NCBI GenBank assembly: GCA_015055625.1
Contig: SVHU01000021.1
Span: 1-44,337 of the forward strand
DNA length: 44,337 nt
Direction: 5' to 3'
Source: Clostridiales bacterium
Lineage (GTDB): Bacteria > Bacillota > Clostridia > Christensenellales > Pumilibacteraceae
Under the pieces are notes generated by a model, which searched no databases, had not been told where the DNA came from, and saw nothing but the letters and a program-made list of their open reading frames with translations. Below are positions 1-8,356 of the stretch, piece after piece. The position numbers were made by a program, and so were the translations under genes. Within the stretch, counting starts at the first letter, position 1. Each line of letters starts with the position of its first letter.

Positions 1-801
1 AGCGGATATATTGGAACTTTTGAGGTGGGCGAGCAGTTTAGCACTGACGGACTTGTAGTCAAGTTCTTAGATCAGCTTGATAACGAAACTGTACTTTCTG
101 CAAATGACTACACAGTTGATTCGTCTAAGTTTAATCCTAATCAGGTAGGCAAGTACCTTATTACGATAACGTACGGCGATTATAAGTATAATTATACGGT
201 AGACGTAGTAGCGCCCAAAATAGAGATAGAGAACGCAAAAACGTTATTCTTGATTGGAGAGCAATTCTCGATAGGCGAAGCAAAAGTTTATCTGGTTACA
301 AAGGCAGGTAAAACGCTTTTAGAGGAAGGACAGTATACTGTAACTACCGTATTGTTCAACTCTAAATATGCAGGCACGTATGATATTTTAGTAAGCGGAC
401 AGGGCGCAAGCGGAACTTATAAGGTGCAGGTAGTAGCTCCCGATTCGATAGAGGTAAGCGGAGCAAAAACCGAGTTTAGCGGAGAAGAGTTTAGTACTGG
501 GGATATAGTAGTAAAAGCCAAGGTAGGAGATGACGAGTACTTACTTGACGCAAGCTCTTATACGGTAGACTCGACACAGTTTAATAAAGACGAGAGCGGA
601 ACGTATACGATAACGGTAAGCGCGTGCGGAAAGAGCGCAACATACGAGGTAACCGTAACGGTGTCGGGCGGAAATACTGAAACTCCCGAAAAGGGCGAAA
701 GCGGATCTAGTTCGTCTGGATGCGGAGCTAATGCAATGGAGATATTTACACTTGTTGCAGGACTTTGCGCTCTAGCGTTTGTGTTTAAAAAGTCCAGATA
801 A
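1..801 (+). CDS. Ig-like repeat surface protein, 3' part
   Basis: The reading frame is open from base 1, so the gene begins outside the window; the GTG at 25 is an internal valine, not a start. About 260 residues are visible. They contain three related beta-sandwich repeats of roughly 70-75 residues, each with a G-E-x-F-S-x-G opening, a Y-T-V-D core and a closing G-x-Y-x-I-x-V strand, as in bacterial Ig-like (Big) domains. The C-terminus is a Ser-rich linker, SSSSGCGAN, a hydrophobic helix and KKSR. This is a tripartite C-terminal sorting signal of the CTERM kind with a Cys in place of LPXTG. The protein is therefore probably exported and held at the cell surface. Ligand and full length are unknown. 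Confidence 0.8.
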   Translation, partial: SGYIGTFEVGEQFSTDGLVVKFLDQLDNETVLSANDYTVDSSKFNPNQVGKYLITITYGDYKYNYTVDVVAPKIEIENAKTLFLIGEQFSIGEAKVYLVTKAGKTLLEEGQYTVTTVLFNSKYAGTYDILVSGQGASGTYKVQVVAPDSIEVSGAKTEFSGEEFSTGDIVVKAKVGDDEYLLDASSYTVDSTQFNKDESGTYTITVSACGKSATYEVTVTVSGGNTETPEKGESGSSSSGCGANAMEIFTLVAGLCALAFVFKKSR

Positions 802-864
802 CTTTGGTTAAGCAGTAATTTAAGGTTTTAATTTTTTTATAAAAAAATAGGCTATGTCACAAAA

Positions 865-1022
865 TATGGTTGATTAGCCATAAGGCGATTTGACGAGAAA
901 ATCACAAGAAAGACAAGTATATTTACGAAGGCGCGTACCTGCAGGGTACGTAACTGAGTAAATTACGCAGTTTTTCGTAGTGGGCTTTCCGTCCAAAATC
1001 AACCGTAGATTGGGACAGAGCC
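865..1022. repeat. Long imperfect palindrome upstream of isomerase gene
   Basis: From GATTT (887-891) to AAATC (996-1000) the two halves are imperfect reverse complements; the centre is the hairpin CGTACC-TGCAG-GGTACG (934-950). GGTTGAT (868-874) is complementary to ATCAACC (998-1004), extending the symmetry. A second stem, GGCT(983-986)...AGCC(1019-1022), overlaps the right arm and could form an alternative structure ending just before the ribosome binding site (about 1031-1038). The element resembles a small non-coding MITE-like or dispersed long-hairpin repeat, or a 5' UTR structure of the downstream gene. There is no U-tract, so it is not a simple terminator. Confidence 0.6.
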
Positions 1023-1046
1023 AAAAAATAAAAGGAGATAAAAAAG

Positions 1047-2438
1047 ATGAAATTTGCATTGTTTTTTGGAAACAGAGGATTTATGCCGGCAGAGCTTATT
1101 GCAGGGGCAAGAGCGGATATGATAAAAGCTGTAACAGACGCAGGCCACGATTATCTTGTTATGGACGAAAATGCCACGAGATACGGCGCTGTGGAAACAA
1201 GAGAAGAGGGCAGGCTTTATCACGATTGGCTAAAGTCGCACGAGGGCGAATATGACGGCGTAATTTTGTGCATGCCCATATTCATTGATGAAAACGGCGC
1301 TATTACCGCGCTTCAGGATGCAGGCGTACCCATTCTTATGCAAGCGTATCCCGACGAGATTGGTAAAATGGATTTTAAGCATAGACGCGACGCGTACTGT
1401 GGAAAGTTTTCGGTAACCGATGTTTTCTATCAGTACAAAATTCCTTTCACAGTACTAAAGCCTCACGTTGTTCATCCGCTATCCGAAGCGTTCAGACAGA
1501 ACCTGGACGACTTTGCAAAGATTTGTAGAGTGGTAAACGGAATGAAGAGATTTAATCTTGGCTGTATCGGCGCAAGAACTACTGCGTTTAAGACGGTTAG
1601 ATTTGACGAAGTAACTCTTCAGCGTTACGGGATTAATGTGGAAAGCTTCGATTTATCCGAGCTTATCTTTAAGGTGAACAACAAAAATGACGACGACGCG
1701 GTTGTTTTAGAAAAAGTTAAGAGGCTGGAAAACTATACCGATTTTTCTAAAGTTCCTGCCAAAAACAAGCTCACACTTGCAAAAATTTCGGTTGTTATTG
1801 ACGAGTATATCGACGAGTACAAGCTTGACGCGGTAACGCTAAGATGTTGGAACGAGATGGAAACCGTACTCAGAGTTTGTCCGTGCGTGCTAATTTCCGA
1901 GCTTAATGATAGGGGTATAGTTTGTTCGTGCGAGATAGATCTTACAAGCGCAATTACAATGCGAGCTATGGCACTTGCAAGCGAAAAGCCTACTGCTTGT
2001 CTTGACTGGAATAACAATTACGGCGACGACGAGAACAAGGTTATTCTTTTCCATTGCGGTCCTGTTGCGCAAAGCTTGATGACAGGAAAAGGCGAGGTTA
2101 CAGAGCATAAAATGTTCGCAAAAGGCGATCCTGGTAGCGGTTGGGGAACAAATGAGGGTAGAATTGCGCCCTTTGAAATGACTTTCTCTAACGGATTTAC
2201 CGAAAACGGCAAGCTCAAAGTTTACGTTAGCGAGGGAAGATTTACCGATGACATTATCGAAAAAGAGTTCTTCGGTTGCGGTGGCGTTGCGATTATTTCC
2301 GATCTTCAGAACAAGCTCATAAAGCTTGCAAAGGGTGGATTTAAGCATCACACAACGGTGGGCGTTGGAAAAATGAAGAGCGTGCTTTTAGAAGCGTTTA
2401 GCTATTTAGGATATGAAATCGTAGATATTGAGGGATAG
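1047..2438 (+). CDS. L-fucose/L-arabinose isomerase family protein
   Basis: The 463-residue cytosolic protein resembles the fucose/arabinose isomerase superfamily. It has an N-terminal Rossmann-like half (CMPIF near residue 74, GCIGARTTAF near 171) and a C-terminal half with RCWNEME, CEIDLTSA, CLDWNNN and FHCG segments, which in this family line the metal-dependent active site. The expected reaction is aldose-ketose isomerisation of a fucose/arabinose-type sugar; the exact substrate cannot be read from sequence. The start is fixed by AAAGGAG about 10 bases upstream. It leads an operon with the aldolase (4-base gap) and a DUF4432 protein. No sugar kinase lies in this operon, which would normally be needed between isomerase and aldolase. 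Confidence 0.85.
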   Translation: MKFALFFGNRGFMPAELIAGARADMIKAVTDAGHDYLVMDENATRYGAVETREEGRLYHDWLKSHEGEYDGVILCMPIFIDENGAITALQDAGVPILMQAYPDEIGKMDFKHRRDAYCGKFSVTDVFYQYKIPFTVLKPHVVHPLSEAFRQNLDDFAKICRVVNGMKRFNLGCIGARTTAFKTVRFDEVTLQRYGINVESFDLSELIFKVNNKNDDDAVVLEKVKRLENYTDFSKVPAKNKLTLAKISVVIDEYIDEYKLDAVTLRCWNEMETVLRVCPCVLISELNDRGIVCSCEIDLTSAITMRAMALASEKPTACLDWNNNYGDDENKVILFHCGPVAQSLMTGKGEVTEHKMFAKGDPGSGWGTNEGRIAPFEMTFSNGFTENGKLKVYVSEGRFTDDIIEKEFFGCGGVAIISDLQNKLIKLAKGGFKHHTTVGVGKMKSVLLEAFSYLGYEIVDIEG

Positions 2439-2442
2439 AGGT

Positions 2443-3291
2443 ATGTTGACAGGATTAAAAGAAGTAATAAATGAGGCAAGAAGTAAAAATATGGCGGTGG
2501 GAAGTTTTAACACCCCTAACTTAGAGTGCTTACAAGCTGTGCTGGAGAGCGCGGAAGAGTTGGGCGTCCCGGTTATAATCGCTCACGCGCAATGCCACGA
2601 GGATGTTGCGCCACTTGACGTTATAGGTCCAGTTATGGTGGAGCTTGCAAAAAGAAGCAAAGTTAAAGTGTGTGTACACTTAGATCATGGTGAGGATATT
2701 GAGTATTGTAAGCGCGCGATAAAACTTGGTTTTACTTCGGTTATGATAGATTGCTCGACTTTGCCTTTTGAACAGAACGTAGCTATAACGAGAGAAATGG
2801 TCGAGTTTGCCCATAAGAGCAACGTGGACGTAGAAGCTGAGCTTGGAGCGTTGCCACAGCGTGAGGGCGGACAGTCTAATAATTCGGTTGATCCTAGCGA
2901 TTTGTACACAAAACCGGAGCTCGTACCCGACTTTTTGCGACAAACAGGCGTAGATGCTCTTGCGATTGCTTTTGGTACGGCGCACGGAATTTATAAAAAT
3001 ACACCTGTGCTTAATACTAAAATTATCAGCAAAGTCAGAGAGCTTACGAATATTCCATTGGTTATGCACGGTGGTAGCGGAATTTCTAAAGAGCAATATA
3101 AAGAGGTTATTAAACTTGGCATAGACAAGATAAATTATTATTCGTATATGTCGTATGCAGGTTATGCTTGCGCCAAAAAGACGGTGGAAAAAAAGAGTGA
3201 GGACTTTTTTCATACTCTTGCGCTAAACGCGAAAAATGCAATGAAGGAAAACGCGCTCTCAACTCTTAAAGTTTTTTCGGGGAGAGAATAA
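2443..3291 (+). CDS. Class II aldolase (fructose-/tagatose-bisphosphate type)
   Basis: I chose the ATG at 2443, four bases after the isomerase stop, with GAGGG/AGAGG upstream; the frame also extends to a TTG at 2428. The 282-residue product matches the class II, zinc-dependent ketose-bisphosphate aldolase family (Fba, GatY/KbaY). It has HLDHGED (catalytic Asp and first zinc His), EAELGAL (conserved Glu), AFGTAHGIY (second zinc His) and VMHGGSG (third zinc His plus phosphate loop). It should cleave a ketose (bis)phosphate to dihydroxyacetone phosphate and an aldehyde in the cytosol. Which sugar it serves is inferred only from its isomerase and epimerase-like neighbours. Confidence 0.9.
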   Translation: MLTGLKEVINEARSKNMAVGSFNTPNLECLQAVLESAEELGVPVIIAHAQCHEDVAPLDVIGPVMVELAKRSKVKVCVHLDHGEDIEYCKRAIKLGFTSVMIDCSTLPFEQNVAITREMVEFAHKSNVDVEAELGALPQREGGQSNNSVDPSDLYTKPELVPDFLRQTGVDALAIAFGTAHGIYKNTPVLNTKIISKVRELTNIPLVMHGGSGISKEQYKEVIKLGIDKINYYSYMSYAGYACAKKTVEKKSEDFFHTLALNAKNAMKENALSTLKVFSGRE

Positions 3292-4193
3292 TGGACGGAA
3301 GAATTTCTAATTTTTCGCAGGTAGCCTCTTTGCGTAGATACGTTTTGACGGAGGGTAAAGAACGTGGCGTTGAGGTTATTGATTGCGACAATGGAAAGCT
3401 GAGATTTTTGCTGAACGTGTCTAAAGCCTTAGATATTATGCAAATTTATCACGAGGGTGAGAATGTTTCGTTTATATCTAAAAACGGTTTTTCCACCTCT
3501 GACAAAGCTTTTGTAAAACGCTTTGAGGGCGGTGCTTTGTATACGTGCGGACTGGACGGAGTGGGAAGTGTGGAAAACGTAGAACTTCATGGCACTTTTC
3601 ACAATATTCCCGCTCGCGTTTTGTCGGCTAGTTGTAGTGAGAGCGGAATATACGTTGAGGCGATAATTGAGGATAGCGAGCTGTTTGGTAAACATTTGGT
3701 AGTTAGGCGAAAAATCAGTAGCGAAATAGGCTCTAGCTACGTCAAGGTGGAAGACGAGCTTGTAAATTTGGGCGATAGCGACGAGCGCTTTTGCTTGCTT
3801 TATCATATCAATTTAGGCTATCCGTTTTTGGACGAGGACGTAAAGGTTAGTGGTAATATCGATAAATGCGAGCCTAGAACAAAATGGGCTGAAATTAACC
3901 AAAAAGACTATAACGTTATGGGGAAAGCTTTACCAAACGCGGAAGAAACGTGTTATTTTCTTAGCTTGCGCGATCCGTATATAGAAGTGGAAAACGCAAA
4001 AATCAACAAGAAAGTCAGGTTGGAGTTTTCTTCTTCGTTTACCGAGTTTGTGCTATGGAAAAGCACAAGGGAAAAAGATTACGCTATGGGGATTGAGCCG
4101 TCTACAACGAAGCTTGACGAGCGCTTTGAATATTCGGTTATAAAGAGAGGAGAAAGTAAAAAGTTTTCGATGAAGTTTTTCGTTGAAAGATAG
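3291..4193 (+). CDS. DUF4432 / aldose 1-epimerase-like protein
   Basis: The start overlaps the aldolase stop by one base (TAATG), showing translational coupling. The 300-residue product is a beta-rich galactose-mutarotase-like protein of the DUF4432 type: LYHINLGYPFLDE near residue 170 and AMGIEPST near 266 are the family signatures, containing the His and Glu that act as acid/base in mutarotases. It probably interconverts anomers of the sugar used by the two preceding enzymes. There is no signal peptide. A bidirectional terminator follows directly. Confidence 0.8.
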   Translation: MDGRISNFSQVASLRRYVLTEGKERGVEVIDCDNGKLRFLLNVSKALDIMQIYHEGENVSFISKNGFSTSDKAFVKRFEGGALYTCGLDGVGSVENVELHGTFHNIPARVLSASCSESGIYVEAIIEDSELFGKHLVVRRKISSEIGSSYVKVEDELVNLGDSDERFCLLYHINLGYPFLDEDVKVSGNIDKCEPRTKWAEINQKDYNVMGKALPNAEETCYFLSLRDPYIEVENAKINKKVRLEFSSSFTEFVLWKSTREKDYAMGIEPSTTKLDERFEYSVIKRGESKKFSMKFFVER

Positions 4194-4196
4194 CAA

Positions 4197-4230
4197 AAAA
4201 GCCTTGCTCTAATAAAAGAGCGAGGCTTTT
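4197..4230. terminator. Bidirectional terminator between isomerase operon and araC-type gene
   Basis: The stem GCCTTGCTCT / AGAGCGAGGC (4201-4210, 4217-4226, one G-T pair) has a six-base loop and is flanked by A6 on the left and T4 on the right. It sits between two convergent genes, so it can end transcripts from both sides. Confidence 0.85.
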
Positions 4231-4231
4231 A

Positions 4232-5095
4232 CTATCCTTTAATTCTGAAAGCGGAGGGGGAAAGTCCTGTTTTTTGTTTGAACGTTTTTGAAAAATGCGC
4301 TATGTCGCAAAAGCCTATCGATACGGCAATTTCACCTATGGGAAGAGCTGAATTTTGCAGTAGGTCAATAGCTTTCATTATCCTAAGTTCTTGCAAGTAC
4401 GCATATATTGGTTTTCCGGTGCGAATCATAAAAACTTGGTTGAGATAGTTTGGGTGATAGCCGAATTTATTGCCAAGACTTGATAGAGTAATTTGCTTAC
4501 CGTAGTTTTCACCCAGTAGGTTTATGACCTTTTGAACAACGTCGTCATCCTTGTGTTTTAGCGGCATTTTTACCGTAAGGCGTAGCGCTTGGGTAATAAT
4601 TGAACTAAACAGGGAAGAGCATCGCGTTTCGTAAAAAATTTCACGGCGCGTAAATTCTGAGTTTAGCGTTTTTAGCTCTTGTTCCAAAGAAAATGCGTTA
4701 TCGATAAAGAGCGGTTTTTCTAAAAGTTCTTCGCATAATGTCAGAGGAGCTAAAATCTTACTTTTGTCAAAATTTTCTTTTTTTACAGGAGGGATGGGCG
4801 TGGATTGATCGGAAGACGAGTAGATGTAGTCGAAGTTTATTCCCAATAGTTTCATAGGATCTAACTCGTCGGGATAATATGCATATGGAAGATCGTACTT
4901 AAAAATTAGTAACGAGCCTGCTTTTAAGGGATAGACGACATTGTTTATTTCAAAGTTTCCCACACCACCTATACAGTAAAAAAGTCTGCAATCGTATGCT
5001 TTTATGGTATAGTCGAATTGCTTGTAGTCGGTTGTTGTTATATAACGCGCGTACCTTACGTACGGCTTGATATCGCTTATTTTTGTTTGTTGCAT
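4232..5095 (-). CDS. AraC family transcriptional regulator
   Basis: The 287-residue protein has an N-terminal cupin-like sensor half (YPLKAGSLLIFKYDLPYAY) and a C-terminal pair of HTH motifs of about 100 residues (ITLSSLGNKFGYHPNYLNQVF and IGEIAVSIGFCDIAHFSKTF, ending KTGLSPSAFR), the AraC/XylS signature. It is likely a sugar-responsive activator. It is divergent from the isomerase at 5216 and convergent with the first isomerase operon, so both are candidate targets. AGGGGA lies about nine bases before the ATG. Its promoter is interleaved with that of the divergent gene. Confidence 0.92.
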   Translation of the reverse strand: MQQTKISDIKPYVRYARYITTTDYKQFDYTIKAYDCRLFYCIGGVGNFEINNVVYPLKAGSLLIFKYDLPYAYYPDELDPMKLLGINFDYIYSSSDQSTPIPPVKKENFDKSKILAPLTLCEELLEKPLFIDNAFSLEQELKTLNSEFTRREIFYETRCSSLFSSIITQALRLTVKMPLKHKDDDVVQKVINLLGENYGKQITLSSLGNKFGYHPNYLNQVFMIRTGKPIYAYLQELRIMKAIDLLQNSALPIGEIAVSIGFCDIAHFSKTFKQKTGLSPSAFRIKG

Positions 5096-5149
5096 TTGTG
5101 TTTTCCCCTAAAATCTTTATTTTTTACAAATTTGTCTTTCTTTTACACA

Positions 5150-5178
5150 TTGATTATATCACGTATTTTTGCTAAAAT
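5150..5178 (+). promoter_or_regulatory. Promoter of arabinose-isomerase-like gene
   Basis: TTGATT (5150-5155), a 17-base spacer and TAAAAT (5173-5178) point at the gene starting at 5216. The -35 and -10 boxes lie on top of the -10 and -35 boxes of the opposite promoter. Confidence 0.75.
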
Positions 5179-5181
5179 CAA
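5153..5181 (-). promoter_or_regulatory. Promoter of AraC-type regulator
   Basis: Read on the minus strand, TTGATT (5181-5176) is followed by a 17-base spacer and TATAAT (5158-5153). It points at the araC-type gene that starts at 5095. Confidence 0.75.
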
Positions 5182-5186
5182 TACGT
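5161..5186. promoter_or_regulatory. Candidate operator between interleaved promoters
   Basis: A perfect inverted repeat ACGTATT (5161-5167) and AATACGT (5180-5186), 12 bases apart, lies across the core of both divergent promoters. It is a natural site for a dimeric regulator. AraC proteins more often use direct repeats, so the binder may be another factor. Confidence 0.5.
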
Positions 5187-5215
5187 AGAATAAAAAAATA
5201 CGGAGTAAAAATATT

Positions 5216-6661
5216 ATGATTGAAAGAAAGATAACTAAGAAAGCTAAAATAGGTGTGTTCGCAGTGGCTCACGCAACGTATTGGGATCAGTTTGAGGGTT
5301 TGTACGATAAAATTATGAGTTATCATAATGAGTTTGTCGAAAAGCTCAAAAAACAAGGTGTTGACGTTGTAGACGTAGGAATGGTGGATAGCAACGATAA
5401 AGGTTTTGAGGCGTGCGATAAGCTAAATGGCGCTGGTGTTGACCTTATTATGTGTAATATGGTAACTTACGCTACAAGCTCAGTTTTTGCGTCTGTTATC
5501 AGAAATTGCAATGCGCCCATGGTGTTAGTTGCTCTTCAGCCAAGAGAAGCTTTGGATTATACCAAAGCCAATACTTTTATGCAACTGGAAAACGACAATA
5601 TTTGTTCTGTTCCCGAGTTTGTTGGAGTTGCTGTAAGATTTAACAAAAAAATTCACGACGTTATTATCGGTACTCTTTATAATGACGTTGAAGCTGATGC
5701 TGAAATTAAGAAATGGTGCTCGATAGCAAACGTTCTTGCATCGTTAAAGGGAGCAAGAATGGGACTTATGGGACACGTTTTGGAGTCTATGTACGATATG
5801 CACGCAGATCCCACCGCAATCTCGTCAGCGTTTGGCGTACACGTTCCGCTTCTTGAAATAGACGACGTGCTTGATGAATACGCAAAGGTGACGGAAGAGG
5901 AAATCAAAGCAAAGATTGAGGTTATTGACCGTGAGTTTGATATGCCCGAGCCTGTTTCCGATCCTGTAACAAGCAAGCTTACCGACGAAGATAAGTATCA
6001 AGCGGCAAAAACTGCGTGCGCTTTGGATAGATTTGTAGAAAAATACAATCTTACAGGACTTGCGTACTACTACGAAGGTCAAGAAGATAGTTTGCACAGA
6101 AAGGTTGCAACTACGTTTATCGTGGGAAACTCCATACTAAACGCGCAAGGCACTCCTATGTGTGGTGAGTTTGATATTAAAACTTGTATCGCAATGCTTA
6201 TTATGGATAGGCTGGGAATTGGCGGAAGCTTTGCCGAGTTTCATCCCTTTGATTTTAGCGAAGACTTTATTTTGGTTGGACACGACGGCCCACATCATTT
6301 GGCTATTGCTGAAGGTAAGCCTGTTCTTCGCTCGCTCAAAAAATATCACGGCAAGCCCGGACGTGGCGCGTCGGTTGAGTTTAAGATAAAAGAAGGCGAT
6401 ATAACAATGCTTGGCATAACGCAAACGGGCGATGGTAAGTTTAAGTTCGTTATTGGAGAAGGCGTTTCTAAAAAAGGACCTATTCCGCCAACTGGTAACA
6501 CCAACACGAGAGGATTTTTCGAGCCAAACACCAAGACGTTTATCAAAAAGTGGGTAATGGAAGGACCTACGCATCATTACGCTTTGGGCATTGGTAAACA
6601 CGCCGATACTATCGCTAAGATAGCGGAAGTGTTAGGTGTTGAGTACGTTATTGTAAAGTAG
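5216..6661 (+). CDS. L-arabinose isomerase-like protein
   Basis: The 481 residues and the opening KIGVFAVAHATYWDQFEGL followed by VVDVGMVD are close to the AraA-type branch of the fucose/arabinose isomerase superfamily. The C-terminal half holds FAEFHPFDF, LVGHDGPHHLA and MEGPTHHYALGIG, whose Glu and His residues correspond to the metal-binding active-site region. It should interconvert L-arabinose (or a related aldose) and the ketose in the cytosol. GGAG lies ten bases before the ATG. It stands alone behind an AraC-controlled promoter. Arabinose released by the GH51 domain encoded at 20 kb would be a logical substrate. It is only distantly similar to the isomerase at 1047. Confidence 0.82.
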   Translation: MIERKITKKAKIGVFAVAHATYWDQFEGLYDKIMSYHNEFVEKLKKQGVDVVDVGMVDSNDKGFEACDKLNGAGVDLIMCNMVTYATSSVFASVIRNCNAPMVLVALQPREALDYTKANTFMQLENDNICSVPEFVGVAVRFNKKIHDVIIGTLYNDVEADAEIKKWCSIANVLASLKGARMGLMGHVLESMYDMHADPTAISSAFGVHVPLLEIDDVLDEYAKVTEEEIKAKIEVIDREFDMPEPVSDPVTSKLTDEDKYQAAKTACALDRFVEKYNLTGLAYYYEGQEDSLHRKVATTFIVGNSILNAQGTPMCGEFDIKTCIAMLIMDRLGIGGSFAEFHPFDFSEDFILVGHDGPHHLAIAEGKPVLRSLKKYHGKPGRGASVEFKIKEGDITMLGITQTGDGKFKFVIGEGVSKKGPIPPTGNTNTRGFFEPNTKTFIKKWVMEGPTHHYALGIGKHADTIAKIAEVLGVEYVIVK

Positions 6662-6663
6662 GC

Positions 6664-7115
6664 GCGTGAAAACCGTCGCAATAGTGCTTAAACGAGAACT
6701 TTCCTTTGGTCACGTACGTTTTAGTACGCTCCCTGCAGGAAAAACCCCGTTTAATTCTCTTGCTTGCTTTTGACACGCCTAGCGCGCTTTTAAGAAAGAT
6801 TGACGCGTGAAAACCGGCGCAATAGTGCTAAAACGAGAACTTTCCTTTGGTCGCGGTAAGTACGCTCCCGTCAGGAAAAACCCCGTTTAATTCTCTTGCT
6901 TGCTTTTGACACGCCTAGCGCGCTTTTAAGAAAGATTGACGCGTGAAAACCGGCGCAATAGTGCTAAAACGAGAACTTTCCTTTGGTTACGTACGGTAAG
7001 TACGCTCCCGTCAGGAAAAACCCCGTTTAATTCTCTTGCTTGCTTTTGACACGCCTAGCCATTGAGCAGGAAAGATTGACGCGTGAAAAGCGGCGCAATA
7101 GTGCTAAAACGAGAG
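6664..7115. repeat. Tandem array of palindromic ~113-bp elements
   Basis: Three full copies (6664-6778, 6805-6914, 6941-7054) and a fourth partial copy (7081-7115) are separated by spacers of exactly 26 bases. Each copy is an imperfect palindrome: GCGTG/CACGC ends, AAAA/TTTT, then AAACG/CGTTT and TTTCC/GGAAA, around a variable centre with GTAC/TACG steps. The first two spacers carry a 19-base string also found inside the next gene (7795-7813). Nothing in the array is coding. It fills the 487-base gap between the isomerase and the WbsX-like gene. Confidence 0.85.
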
Positions 7116-7148
7116 ATTTTGATGTGTATTTATAATAAGGAGAAGAAA

Positions 7149-8333
7149 ATGAAAAAAGCAGAAATTTACGCGTATTATTTCCCAAACTGGCACGTTGACG
7201 AAAGAAACGAGCAATGGCACGGAAAAGGTTGGACAGAGTGGAACGTAGTTAAGTGTGCTTTACCTAAATTTGAAGGACATTATCAACCGCGTGTTCCATT
7301 GTGGGGGTACGAAGACGAAAGTGATCCCGTTGTTTTTGCAAAAAAGATTGATTGTGCTACAACGTACGGTATTGACGGGTTTGTGTTCGATTGGTACTGG
7401 GTAGACGGTAAGCCGTATAGAAAAAAGTGTATAGAAGACGGATTCTTAAAAGCGAAAAACTGTGAAAAAATCAAATTTGCGCTAATGCTTTGTAATCACG
7501 ATCCTAGTTCTTCCCACCCATCGCCTAGAACGCCAAGAAGTTTTCCTTTGGGTACAACTAAGTATACCCCCGATGAGTTTGATAGGATTACTTCGTACTG
7601 TATCGAGCATTATTTTGATAAGAAAAACTATATACGTATTGATGGAAAGCTGTATTTTTCGATATTTAGTATGGGAAAATTTATTTTAGATATCGGTGGT
7701 ATAGAGAGTGCGAAAAGAGAGATCGATAAGTTTAGAGCAAAGGTAAGAGATAGGGGACTTGGCGAAATTCATTTTTCTTGTATTGATAATCAAGGCGCGC
7801 TTTTAAGAAAGATATTAAATGGCGAAATGGGCGACGTGGACGTAGTAGGCAAACAAGGTGGTAAGGTTGTAACCGATTTTGAAGCGTATAACGTTGTTGC
7901 AAAAATCTTAGGAATAGATTCGGTTAATACTCATCTTGTTGGATTACCACCAGCTCAAGAATTTCCAAAAGCGCATTTTGATGGGTGGCTTGAGATCTTT
8001 GAAGAGTTTTGTGTTAAGAGAAATAATACATACAAAATCCCATATAACCTTTGTGTAACGGTGGGGTGGGATCCATCGCCCAGAACGGTACAGTCGGACG
8101 TTTATGAAGAAGTGGGATATCCGTTTACTAAGATTATTTATGGAAACACCCCTGAAAAGGTGGGTAAGCTTTTTGAAATTGCAAAAAACATATACGAAAG
8201 AGAAGAAACAACAGCAAAGTGCATATTTTTACACTCGTTCAACGAGTGGACGGAAGGCGCGTACTTAGAGCCCGACGAAAAATATGGATACGGTTATTTA
8301 GAAGAATTAAAACGCGTTTTTAAGAATTATTAA
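7149..8333 (+). CDS. Glyco_tran_WbsX / GH99-like protein
   Basis: The start is the ATG at 7149, preceded by AAGGAGAAG; the frame extends back to 7083 into the repeat array without a ribosome site. The 394-residue product opens with YAYYFPNWHVDERN, WHGKGWTEW and HYQPRVPLWGY, and closes with LHSFNEWTEGAYLEPDEK, the hallmarks of the WbsX family (Pfam Glyco_tran_WbsX), whose TIM-barrel fold is related to GH99 endo-alpha-mannanases. Despite the glycosyltransferase name, a hydrolytic role is plausible in this catabolic setting. There is no signal peptide, so it acts on imported oligosaccharides. It forms an operon with the 800-aa protein downstream (23-base gap). Confidence 0.8.
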   Translation: MKKAEIYAYYFPNWHVDERNEQWHGKGWTEWNVVKCALPKFEGHYQPRVPLWGYEDESDPVVFAKKIDCATTYGIDGFVFDWYWVDGKPYRKKCIEDGFLKAKNCEKIKFALMLCNHDPSSSHPSPRTPRSFPLGTTKYTPDEFDRITSYCIEHYFDKKNYIRIDGKLYFSIFSMGKFILDIGGIESAKREIDKFRAKVRDRGLGEIHFSCIDNQGALLRKILNGEMGDVDVVGKQGGKVVTDFEAYNVVAKILGIDSVNTHLVGLPPAQEFPKAHFDGWLEIFEEFCVKRNNTYKIPYNLCVTVGWDPSPRTVQSDVYEEVGYPFTKIIYGNTPEKVGKLFEIAKNIYEREETTAKCIFLHSFNEWTEGAYLEPDEKYGYGYLEELKRVFKNY

Positions 8334-8356
8334 AGTGTGTGATAAAGGAGAAACTT

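Noticed and set aside
1890..2351. 153-codon minus-strand frame inside the isomerase gene
   Set aside because: It is an antisense shadow of a conserved coding region with no ribosome site or recognisable protein features; the same holds for the other long antisense frames over the aldolase, glycosidases and GH51 gene.
6664..7115. CRISPR array
   Set aside because: The repeating parts are about 113 bases with nearly identical 26-base spacers, the reverse of a CRISPR layout, and no cas gene is present.
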